From Bacteroidales bacterium UBA1195 (lineage in GTDB: Bacteria > Bacteroidota > Bacteroidia > Bacteroidales > WCHB1-69): a stretch of DNA of 17,481 bases. The position numbers and the translations under genes are program-made. The notes beneath the pieces are model-generated. The model searched no databases. It was not told where the DNA came from and worked only from the letters and a program-made list of their open reading frames with translations. This document shows positions 6,481-13,410 of the stretch, in pieces. Where the stretch lies: positions 1 to 17,481 of the forward strand of contig DBYD01000002.1 in assembly GCA_002309855.1 (NCBI GenBank), in the 5' to 3' direction. Position 1 is the first letter of the stretch; each line of letters begins with the position of its first letter.

Positions 6481-6954
6481 ATGAAAAGACAAATGCTATT
6501 GTTGCTGCTGTGCGGACTGGCCTTCGCCCCCGATTTCTGCATTGCCCAGAGTGGGATGCCGGAGCCTCCCTGTATCATCTACAAGACCAGGAAAAACTAC
6601 GATGCCAATGTGGCGGTCATGCTCTCTGCGGACAAGACGCAGATTGTGAGCTATCCCCATCCGAAGGATGTCTTCACCCGCGGGGAACTCTGCACGCCGT
6701 TACGGTTGGCCCGCCGCTTCAGACTGGACAGGCGCGGCATCGGGCCGAACGTCGCCTTCCTCTCCATTACCTATGAGGAATACAGCAAACTTGCGAAGGC
6801 TCCAAGCCTGAACGAGTTGGATTCCATGATTATAGACCGGAACCCAATAAAAAAAATGTACCGCTGCAATGTTTCAGCACCTGAACAGAATCTGGACGAA
6901 CTGAACCGTCAGATCCGGAAACGTTGCAAGGCTTTTGAAAGACTGGTCCCGTAA
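6481..6954 (+). CDS. Conserved small exported protein of unknown function
   Basis: The 157-residue product starts MKRQMLLLLLCGLAFAPDFCIAQ, a Sec signal peptide with likely cleavage after IAQ at about 23. The mature part contains PPCIIYKTRKNYDANVAVML, TQIVSYPHPKDVF, RGIGPNVAFLSITYEEYSKL and IKKMYRCN. From memory this matches a small Bacteroidetes family of unknown function that keeps the PKDVF and GIGPNVAFL blocks. I recall no assigned activity. The two cysteines, C31 and one in MYRCN near the C-terminus, could pair. The stop TAA is followed after a single base by the ATG of the S41 protease, so the two are surely co-transcribed and may be translationally coupled, which points to a shared envelope role. 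Confidence 0.85.
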   Translation: MKRQMLLLLLCGLAFAPDFCIAQSGMPEPPCIIYKTRKNYDANVAVMLSADKTQIVSYPHPKDVFTRGELCTPLRLARRFRLDRRGIGPNVAFLSITYEEYSKLAKAPSLNELDSMIIDRNPIKKMYRCNVSAPEQNLDELNRQIRKRCKAFERLVP

Positions 6955-6955
6955 C

Positions 6956-8545
6956 ATGAAGTTCGACAAAGATAACGCGCCGGTATACCTGACAGTAACT
7001 CTGGCGTTCGGCATGGTGCTTGGCTCCCTGCTGTTCGGACATCGTGAACAGCCTGCCATGTTTCTTCAGCAGCGCGGCATTTCCAAAACGGAGGCGGTGC
7101 GCCAGCTGATTGAAAGCTACTATTTTGAACCGGTTGACGCCGATTCGCTTACTGACGAAATGATCGCCGCATTTTTGGATCGTCTTGACCCGCACTCCTC
7201 ATATATTCCGGCAAGGGATGCGCAAAACTACAATTCTGTGCTGCTTGGCGAGTTTGAGGGCATCGGAATCACGTTCAACATTCTTAACGACACAATCACT
7301 GTCATCAGCGTGATTCCCGGCGGACCCTCCCAGAAGAAAGGGTTGGCTGTGGGCGACAGAATTGTCCGCATTGATGGGGAGAATGTAGCCGGTGTGAAAA
7401 TCCAAAATACCGATGTCATCCGGAAACTGCGTGGCCCTGAAGGGACAACCGTCCGCATTGAAGTTGTGAATCCTGTAATGAACAATCCTCTTGAGATAGA
7501 GATTGTCCGTGGCAAAATTCCGATTCACAGTATCGATGCCGCCTACATCATCGCTCCACAAACCGGATATGTCCGCATTCAGAATTTTTCCGCCACCACA
7601 GGTGTCGAATTCTCCGCAGCCCTGCAAAAATTGAAGGCGCAGGGCATGCGGAAACTTGTGCTTGATTTGCGGGGGAATGCCGGCGGCTCCCTGCAGACTG
7701 CGGTTGCGGTCTGCGACGAGTTGCTGCCAGCCCGGCAGCTGATTGTCAGTACGCGGGGCAAATCCACCGGTACGCAGAATTACCGAGCCACATTTATGGG
7801 TGGTTTCCAAGATGACAACCAGTCGGTGGTGGTGCTGATTGACGAATGGTCAGCCTCCGCATCGGAGATTGTGGCGGGAGCCGTGCAGGATCAGGATCGC
7901 GGTATTATCATCGGGCGTCGTTCGTTCGGAAAAGGGCTTGTTCAGCGCAGTTTCACTCTATCGGACAGTTCGGAAATCCTGCTGACTGTGGCCCGGTATT
8001 ACACACCGAGCGGACGCTGCATCCAAAAACCCTTTTCCCAGTATGAGGAGGATATCGTGAACCGCTACCTGCGCGGCGAGATGCAGTCCTCCGACAGCAT
8101 ACCTGTTGCAGACTCACTGAAATATAAAACAGCGAAGGGGAGGACTGTCTATGGCGGCGGTGGCATAATCCCAGATATTTTCGTCCCTATTGACACCTCC
8201 GGTGACTATGTGCTGTTCAACAATCTGTCACAGGCTGGAATCCTTTTCCAATATTCGTTGGAATATACCGATGTGCACCGTATTGAATTACAGCATTTCC
8301 AGGATGTCCGCTCATTTGAGCGCGGATTTGTCGTAACCGATGCCATGGTGGATGAAATGATCCGTCGCGGGAAGGAGAGGGGGGGTGTGACAGGCGCGGT
8401 GACTCCTGGTGCACGCCGTGAGCTGAAGAAGTGGTGCAAGGCCTATATCGCGCGCAACCTATACGATGAGGAGGGATTCCTCATTTTGGTGAACGGGGAT
8501 GACAAGATTGTTAGGAAAGCGCTTCAAGTGTTGCAGGAAAAGTGA
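6956..8545 (+). CDS. S41-family C-terminal processing peptidase with PDZ domain (CtpA-like)
   Basis: With the ATG at 6956 the product has 529 residues. A single N-terminal membrane or signal segment lies at about 9-28. The S41 N-terminal motif LDPHSSYIP is at 77-85, a PDZ domain at about 95-185 (with GIGITF, VIPGGPSQKKGLAVGDRI) and the protease core at 200-370. The catalytic residues follow the Prc spacing: Ser301 in SASASE, Asp312 and Lys326 in SFGKGLVQ, eleven and twenty-five residues from the serine. The family cleaves periplasmic proteins near their C-termini. A TTG seven codons upstream is open, but the ATG one base after the previous stop is the more natural start. The C-terminal 150 residues, with an IIPDIFVPID block, are usual for Bacteroidetes CtpA proteins. 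It forms an operon with the small exported protein. Confidence 0.95.
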   Translation: MKFDKDNAPVYLTVTLAFGMVLGSLLFGHREQPAMFLQQRGISKTEAVRQLIESYYFEPVDADSLTDEMIAAFLDRLDPHSSYIPARDAQNYNSVLLGEFEGIGITFNILNDTITVISVIPGGPSQKKGLAVGDRIVRIDGENVAGVKIQNTDVIRKLRGPEGTTVRIEVVNPVMNNPLEIEIVRGKIPIHSIDAAYIIAPQTGYVRIQNFSATTGVEFSAALQKLKAQGMRKLVLDLRGNAGGSLQTAVAVCDELLPARQLIVSTRGKSTGTQNYRATFMGGFQDDNQSVVVLIDEWSASASEIVAGAVQDQDRGIIIGRRSFGKGLVQRSFTLSDSSEILLTVARYYTPSGRCIQKPFSQYEEDIVNRYLRGEMQSSDSIPVADSLKYKTAKGRTVYGGGGIIPDIFVPIDTSGDYVLFNNLSQAGILFQYSLEYTDVHRIELQHFQDVRSFERGFVVTDAMVDEMIRRGKERGGVTGAVTPGARRELKKWCKAYIARNLYDEEGFLILVNGDDKIVRKALQVLQEK

Positions 8546-8547
8546 GA

Positions 8548-8575
8548 TTTGCTTCCATTTTTGCATGGCAGCAAA
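8548..8575 (+). terminator. Hairpin after the S41 protease gene, possible terminator
   Basis: TTTGCTTCCAT (8548-8558) and ATGGCAGCAAA (8565-8575) form an 11-bp stem with one mismatch and a six-base loop, starting two bases after the stop codon. There is no T run after it, so intrinsic termination is uncertain. Confidence 0.35.
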
Positions 8576-8688
8576 CGTGACTTCGCCTCCTGATGTGTAT
8601 GAAGATAGTTTGTAAATAATTTATTTTCAATTTTTTTTGCTCATGGAAAAAAATACTTGAAAAAGGCTTTCCATGTCCGGAAATGTAG

Positions 8689-8696
8689 TACTTTTG
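8689..8696 (+). promoter_or_regulatory. Bacteroidetes -7 promoter element (TACTTTTG) for the tRNA-Asn pair
   Basis: TACTTTTG is an exact consensus match 28 bases before the first tRNA-Asn. Just upstream, CATGGAAA (8642-8649) and TTTCCATG (8668-8675) form a perfect 8-bp inverted repeat. The -33 region has no clear TTG at the usual spacing. Confidence 0.7.
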
Positions 8697-8723
8697 CATC
8701 GCGAAAGCGGTATGCTTGTGCAT

Positions 8724-8797
8724 TCCTCCTTAGCTCAGTTGGTTAGAGCATCTGACTGTTAATCAGAGGGTCGCTGGTTCAAGTCCAGCAGGGGGAG
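8724..8797 (+). tRNA. tRNA-Asn (anticodon GTT), first copy
   Basis: The sequence folds as a complete 74-nt cloverleaf. The acceptor stem TCCTCCT/AGGGGGA has one G-T pair, the D stem is GCTC/GAGC, and the anticodon stem TCTGA/TCAGA has loop CTGTTAA giving anticodon GTT. The T stem is GCTGG/CCAGC with loop TTCAAGT, and the discriminator is G. The CCA end is not encoded. It is part of a 78-bp perfect duplication. Confidence 0.97.
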
Positions 8798-8823
8798 CGA
8801 TAATTGGTTTAGATTTCAGGCAT

Positions 8824-8897
8824 TCCTCCTTAGCTCAGTTGGTTAGAGCATCTGACTGTTAATCAGAGGGTCGCTGGTTCAAGTCCAGCAGGGGGAG
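8824..8897 (+). tRNA. tRNA-Asn (anticodon GTT), second identical copy
   Basis: It is identical in every base to the first tRNA-Asn and lies exactly 100 bp downstream. It includes the same three-base prefix CAT and the following GC, while the spacer between the copies is unrelated to the DNA before the first copy. It has no promoter of its own and is presumably processed from a common transcript that ends at the hairpin starting two bases later. Confidence 0.97.
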
Positions 8898-8898
8898 C

Positions 8899-8936
8899 AA
8901 AAAAAAACAGGAACCATCCGGTTCCTGTTTTTTTTT
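8899..8936. terminator. Strong bidirectional terminator between tRNA-Asn and obg
   Basis: The core stem CAGGAACC/GGTTCCTG (8908-8915 and 8920-8927) has a four-base loop. It is extended by nine A before and nine T after, giving a 17-bp stem that acts as a U-tract terminator in either direction. It begins two bases after the second tRNA, and its right arm reaches into the obg stop codon TAA at 8935-8937. Confidence 0.9.
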
Positions 8937-9924
8937 AATGCAGCAGCCTCCACAGCTCGTCCTTCACCTCCATTATTCCGAATTGCGCATGTGCAGACAT
9001 GAAGAGCAGGGGGATGTCGGCGTGCAGGCTTTTTTTCAGCTTGTCCAGTTCGTCGGGCGGAACAAGGTCGCATTTCGAGACGGCCAGCATCCGCTGCTTG
9101 TCTAACAGTTCGGGATTGTACTGGCGCAGCTCGTTCAGCAGAATCCGGTATTCTTTAATAATGTCGTCCGAATCAGCCGGAACGATGAACATCAGGACGG
9201 AATTGCGTTCGATATGGCGCAGGAATCTCAGTCCTAATCCTTTGCCCTCCGACGCGCCTTCAATTATGCCGGGGATGTCCGCAACCACAAAGGAGTAGTT
9301 GTCGCGGTATGGCACCATGCCAAGGTTCGGCTTGAGCGTGGTGAAGGGATAGTTGGCGATTTTGGGCCGCGCGTTTGAGACCACCGAAATGAATGTGGAT
9401 TTTCCGGCGTTGGGAAATCCGACCAGTCCCACATCGGCAAGCACCTGCAGTTCCAGTATCTTCCAGCCCTCCAATCCGCTTTCGCCGGTTTGTGCGAATC
9501 GCGGGGTCTGCCGCACGGACGACTTGAAATGGGTGTTTCCCAGTCCGCCTCGTCCGCCGCGCATAAAAATGATTTCCTGCTTGTCTTCCAGTATCTCCGC
9601 CTCCTTCTCCATTGTCTCCTCATTGCGGACGATTGTGCCTAACGGCACCTCCACAATCACATCCCTGCCGTTTTTGCCGAAGCGCTGGTTCTTGCCGCCT
9701 GCCTCGCCGTCCTCTGCGGTCAGGTGCTTTGTGTATTTGAGGTGCAGAAGTGTCCAAAGCTGGGCATTCCCGCGCAGGATGATGTGTCCGCCACGCCCGC
9801 CGTCGCCGCCGTCAGGGCCGCCTTTCGGGGTTTGAGCCGTCCGGGCCAGATGTGCGGAGCCGTCGCCGCCGCGCCCGGAGTGGAACCATATTTTTACATA
9901 GTCTATAAAGTTCTCGTTTTCCAT
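8935..9924 (-). CDS. obg: Obg-family ribosome-associated GTPase
   Basis: The 329-residue product has the full Obg layout. The glycine-rich N-terminal Obg domain covers 1-158, with GGPDGGDGGRGG and MRGGRGGLGN. The G domain has G1 GFPNAGKS at 169-176, the G2-like FTTLKPNLG at 194-202, G3 DIPG at 216-219 and G4 SKCD at 283-286. The family takes part in large ribosomal subunit assembly and stress control. G4 has Ser in place of the usual Asn of NKxD, and G5 reads SAHAQ, where Obg proteins more often have SSVTG or similar. Both are tolerable variants, but they are worth noting. There is no C-terminal OCT domain. It lies five bases after the SDR gene in the same operon. Confidence 0.97.
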   Translation of the reverse strand: MENENFIDYVKIWFHSGRGGDGSAHLARTAQTPKGGPDGGDGGRGGHIILRGNAQLWTLLHLKYTKHLTAEDGEAGGKNQRFGKNGRDVIVEVPLGTIVRNEETMEKEAEILEDKQEIIFMRGGRGGLGNTHFKSSVRQTPRFAQTGESGLEGWKILELQVLADVGLVGFPNAGKSTFISVVSNARPKIANYPFTTLKPNLGMVPYRDNYSFVVADIPGIIEGASEGKGLGLRFLRHIERNSVLMFIVPADSDDIIKEYRILLNELRQYNPELLDKQRMLAVSKCDLVPPDELDKLKKSLHADIPLLFMSAHAQFGIMEVKDELWRLLH

Positions 9925-9929
9925 GTTGC

Positions 9930-10757
9930 CTACTGTTCGTTGGTTGGTGCGTCCGGCTCTTTGGCCATCATGTTATAAACCACACGGTTGAGCAGCCGTT
10001 TGTGCAGGAATTTGGCAAAATAGACCACAAGGTCGGTGAATGTGACCTGATATTGCGTGCGCAGCCGTATTCCCTTGAGTATGCGTGCTGCCGCCTCTTC
10101 GCTGGAGGTCATTTCACTTTCGTTCCTCGGCGTGTTGCCCTGTGAGGAGCCGTCTGCGGTAAGGGCGTGGTATCGGATTTCGGAGGAGGTGAATCCGGGG
10201 TAGGCGATCATCACGTGCACCCCCTTTTTGAGGTTCTCCAGCCTGATTGTCTCCAAAAATCCTGTGATGGCGAATTTTGATGCGGAATAGCCGGTGCGCC
10301 ACGGCAAGCCGTGTATTCCTGCAGTGGAGGATACGCCCACCAGCGTTCCTTTTGACTGCTGCAGATAGGGCAGGGCGTATTTTGTGCAGTTGACTGTGCC
10401 GAAAAAGTTCACGTCCATCAGGCGGCGTATCACTGAAATCTGCACATCGTCGAAGTTTGCCCGCATGGAGATGCCCGCATTGCATATAAGTATGTCAATG
10501 CATTTCCATCGTCGGACAGTTTCCTCCACCATGCGCTGGCAGTCACTCTCAACCGTGATGTCGGTGACGCAGTATGCCGCGCTGCCCCCTTTACGTCCAA
10601 TCTCTTCGACAATCGTCCGGAGCCTTTCTTCCCTCCGCGCCGCAAGCATCACATTGGCACCCTTTTCGGCCAGTGAGTATGCGAGCGCCCTTCCTATGCC
10701 GGAGGATGCGCCGGTGACGATGGCAGTCTTGTCTTTGAAGGTATACTTCAATTTCAT
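9930..10757 (-). CDS. Short-chain dehydrogenase/reductase (SDR) family oxidoreductase
   Basis: From the ATG at 10757 the product has 275 residues, starting MKLKYTFKDKTAIVTGASSG. It has the classical SDR signature: the nucleotide-binding TGASSGIG at 15-22, NAG at 93-95, catalytic Asn117 (DVNFFG), Ser143/144, and Tyr157 and Lys161 in YSASK. An arginine at 41-42 after the second strand (AARREERL) suggests NADP(H). The C-terminal segment after 230 has a hydrophobic and basic helix (VYFAKFLHKRLLNRVVYNMMAK) seen in membrane-associated SDRs that act on lipids or ketones. The substrate is unknown. The frame stays open up to 10829, but the conserved SDR start favours the downstream ATG. The gene precedes obg by five bases. 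Confidence 0.93.
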   Translation of the reverse strand: MKLKYTFKDKTAIVTGASSGIGRALAYSLAEKGANVMLAARREERLRTIVEEIGRKGGSAAYCVTDITVESDCQRMVEETVRRWKCIDILICNAGISMRANFDDVQISVIRRLMDVNFFGTVNCTKYALPYLQQSKGTLVGVSSTAGIHGLPWRTGYSASKFAITGFLETIRLENLKKGVHVMIAYPGFTSSEIRYHALTADGSSQGNTPRNESEMTSSEEAAARILKGIRLRTQYQVTFTDLVVYFAKFLHKRLLNRVVYNMMAKEPDAPTNEQ

Positions 10758-10932
10758 GAATAATCCTTTATCTGATGTTTTTTCCAATATCTTTTTCCAC
10801 AAACGCGGAGTTCCGTACAAATATTGCATGAATTTTCCGATTTATTTGTTAGGATGCTTTTTTTTCTGATCAATAGTGGAAATGGTATCGTTTTTTTTAA
10901 GATATTTGCATGTTGAACCAAAATTTTTTTGC

Positions 10933-13407
10933 ATGAAAAGATTTTTATTACCAATCGCATTGATTTGTTGTATGTTGCCTATTTCGGGCAACCTGTATTC
11001 CACACCTGCCGGAAATCTGAAAATAGCCGCTTCCGGAAACGCGTCTGCCGAACCGAAAGGCGGATGGTTCACCGGACTTGGTAAAAGGGGAACCACCTAT
11101 ACGATGACCCCCTCCGTAATCTCCGCGCTGATGGATTCGAACTCCAACGACCTTATGTTGAGTTTCGACACCATCTTCATCAGCGGCAATGTGGTGATAG
11201 ACAGGAGCAAAATCGCCAAGAGCCAGTATCTTACGCTGCGTGCTAACGATTATGGCACGGGAGCAATAATATTTGAAAAGGGAGCCTCGCTCACAATCAA
11301 GTGTGCAAGCGGCTGCCAGTCGGAGATTGCGCTTGCCTGCGCCAACATTACCGGCAATCCGGCAATAACCGCCGACCATGTCGTGCTCTCGAATGTCACA
11401 AACGCCTATGCCCGCATAGAGATGAACGGGTTCAAAAACTGGAAGCAGTGGCAGATCGACACATTGCTTGCCCATGCCGACAAGGTGGGGCCCGACATCG
11501 GTGACGGTGCATACGATTTCACCAACAACACTTTGTTCACCATTGACAAGAACCATGTCTTCTCAATGACAGCCCAGACTGATTTCCTTAACGGTAAAAA
11601 GATGGGGTTCAAGAATATGGACCGTGGCGGCACGTTGCTTCCCGGCGAATATTCGCTTGGTGCCTATCCTGACAGCTTCTACGTCGATTTGAGCAAGTCG
11701 GAGGGCATACGCTTCAAGGTGGAGGTGAAGGGTTCAGCCCAAAGTTTCAATATCGGGCTCTCCAACTGCCTTAAGAAAGGGCAGTGGCATGAATACTGTT
11801 TTGAGTATTATGTTTATGACATCCCATTCTCCGCTGTGGACAAGGACGGTTATGTGACCCTGCCTTTCTCAATGTTTGAGAAGGTTTCGTGGGGCGGCAC
11901 CTGGGATCTGTCCAAACTTATTGTATTTATAATGGAGGTGAAGAATGTGACAAAGGGGACGGTGGTCTCCTTCAGCGATGTTCACGGCTACACTTCGACC
12001 ATCAAGGATAACCCTGAACTGATGGTGGGGAATATGGCGGTTTCCAACGAACTGTTCATCTCGGCGGCGAACGCTAACGTGCGCCAGTCTCCAGGTACGG
12101 CCGTCAAGGCGCAGAGCACACGTATCATAGCATCGGGGAATGTGCTGCTCCCCAATCCGGGCAACATTTTCGGAAAAACTGTGGAGATGACCGCCTCATA
12201 CCTCTATCTTGGTTATAATTCCGGTTCGCTTGTCCCCACATCGCAGACCTTCACAGTGTCGGAAATGGCGCGCTACAGTCTTGACAATGTGTGGAGCGAC
12301 AATGCCTCCGAAGGAAAAAAGTTCACATTGCAGAAGAATCTCATCAATTCCGCACCGCATACCTACGAGGCGGCCTTCACCAACGCCTACGGCTCGCTGA
12401 CCGTCACTCATGACCATTCGCTCTGCCAGTCTGAACGGCTGGAGGTGCCTGCAAAGTCCTCACAGGGGAAATGCCGCTGGTATGATGCGAACGGCAACGC
12501 GCTCCCTTCATCGGACACTCTGCGTGTTCCGGTCCTGCTTCCCGACAGCCAGTACCGCTATTTCGTGGAAACCGAGATTGTAAGCGGGAACAATGTCTAC
12601 AATATGATGCGCAGCGTTGTGGCTGACGTTTGGCCGGAATATGCTTTGCGTGACAGTGTCGTGATATGCGCCGCAAGCCTGCCTCTTACATGGCGTGACA
12701 CCGTTTTCCAGAAGGGGACTACAGGCGGTGAGTTCCGTTTCGCCCGCAGGAGCGTGCATGGCTGCGACAGTGTGACAACCTTCAAGCTGACCGTGAATCA
12801 GGAGAGTGCATCGCAGCTGTATGACACCATTTGTGAAGGGGATGCCTATAAGCAATATGGATTTGACATTGCTGCGGAAAAGACTGTCGGCATAAGCAGT
12901 CTTGCCGATACACTGGTGACAACCAACGTCGTCGGTTGCGACAGCACCTGCACCCTGCAGCTCACCATCCATCCGAAATCGGTGACGGAGCTGTACGATA
13001 CCATCAAGAAAGGTACTAAATATGAGAAAAACGGATTCGACATTTCCGGCACTGAGCTTGGTGACAAGGATTACCAGCTGCAGCTGAGTAACATTTACGG
13101 CTGCGACAGCACCGTGACGCTGCATTTGACCACAATCGTCAATGACGGGGTGGAGAAATTCGCCTTTGAGGAATCCTTTGCCGTTTATCCCAATCCGGTG
13201 AAGGAAAAACTGCTTTTCGTGCAGAAGTCCGGGCTGCAGGCCACATCCCTGCGTCTTGCTGACGTGTCGGGACGTGTCCTGTTACAGATGCCGGTAACCT
13301 CTGAGGAGAGCGAACTTTCTGTGGACATGGTGGCTCCTGGAATATATTTCCTCGGCATTTACGACTGCAGCCGTCTGCTTGGGGTTTTCAAAGTTTGCAA
13401 GGAGTAG
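10933..13407 (+). CDS. Secreted multidomain protein with type IX secretion sorting domain
   Basis: From ATG 10933 the product has 824 residues and starts MKRFLLPIALICCMLPISG, a signal peptide. Residues about 205-355 resemble a jelly-roll carbohydrate-binding domain of the CBM11/CIA30 kind (YSLGAYPDSFYVDLSKSEGI, GYVTLPFSMFEKVSWGGTWD, LIVFIMEVK); this is a resemblance only. Three related segments each close with a GCDS block (near 610, 668 and 723) and TxxLxLT, and two of them open LYDTI. This repeat type is common in Bacteroidetes surface proteins. Residues about 748-824 form a type A T9SS sorting domain with VYPNPVKEK, VSGRVLL and APGIYFL, so it should cross the outer membrane by the Por system and be attached or released there. 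An ATG at 10876 is also open, but the signal peptide sets the start at 10933. The GH3 fusion gene starts four bases after its stop codon ends. Confidence 0.88.
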   Translation: MKRFLLPIALICCMLPISGNLYSTPAGNLKIAASGNASAEPKGGWFTGLGKRGTTYTMTPSVISALMDSNSNDLMLSFDTIFISGNVVIDRSKIAKSQYLTLRANDYGTGAIIFEKGASLTIKCASGCQSEIALACANITGNPAITADHVVLSNVTNAYARIEMNGFKNWKQWQIDTLLAHADKVGPDIGDGAYDFTNNTLFTIDKNHVFSMTAQTDFLNGKKMGFKNMDRGGTLLPGEYSLGAYPDSFYVDLSKSEGIRFKVEVKGSAQSFNIGLSNCLKKGQWHEYCFEYYVYDIPFSAVDKDGYVTLPFSMFEKVSWGGTWDLSKLIVFIMEVKNVTKGTVVSFSDVHGYTSTIKDNPELMVGNMAVSNELFISAANANVRQSPGTAVKAQSTRIIASGNVLLPNPGNIFGKTVEMTASYLYLGYNSGSLVPTSQTFTVSEMARYSLDNVWSDNASEGKKFTLQKNLINSAPHTYEAAFTNAYGSLTVTHDHSLCQSERLEVPAKSSQGKCRWYDANGNALPSSDTLRVPVLLPDSQYRYFVETEIVSGNNVYNMMRSVVADVWPEYALRDSVVICAASLPLTWRDTVFQKGTTGGEFRFARRSVHGCDSVTTFKLTVNQESASQLYDTICEGDAYKQYGFDIAAEKTVGISSLADTLVTTNVVGCDSTCTLQLTIHPKSVTELYDTIKKGTKYEKNGFDISGTELGDKDYQLQLSNIYGCDSTVTLHLTTIVNDGVEKFAFEESFAVYPNPVKEKLLFVQKSGLQATSLRLADVSGRVLLQMPVTSEESELSVDMVAPGIYFLGIYDCSRLLGVFKVCKE
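12758..13137 (+). repeat. Three degenerate GCDS-type protein repeats
   Basis: Related coding segments end at about 12800, 12972 and 13134. Each carries GCDS at DNA 12760, 12934 and 13099, followed by a TxxLxLT strand. Spacing is 174 and 165 bp. They probably form small beta domains or stalk modules before the sorting domain. Confidence 0.7.
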
Positions 13408-13410
13408 CCG

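Larger units (their letters stand above)
8721..8898 (+). repeat. 78-bp tandem duplication carrying tRNA-Asn
   Basis: Positions 8721-8798 and 8821-8898 are identical over 78 bases with a 22-bp unique spacer. The identity ends almost exactly at the tRNA boundaries, as expected from gene duplication followed by gene conversion or selection. Confidence 0.95.

Noticed and set aside
8721..8898. CRISPR-like or mobile repeat
   Set aside because: The two repeated units are complete tRNA-Asn genes.
10758..10829. N-terminal extension of the SDR protein
   Set aside because: SDR proteins begin a few residues before the first strand, which fits the ATG at 10757.
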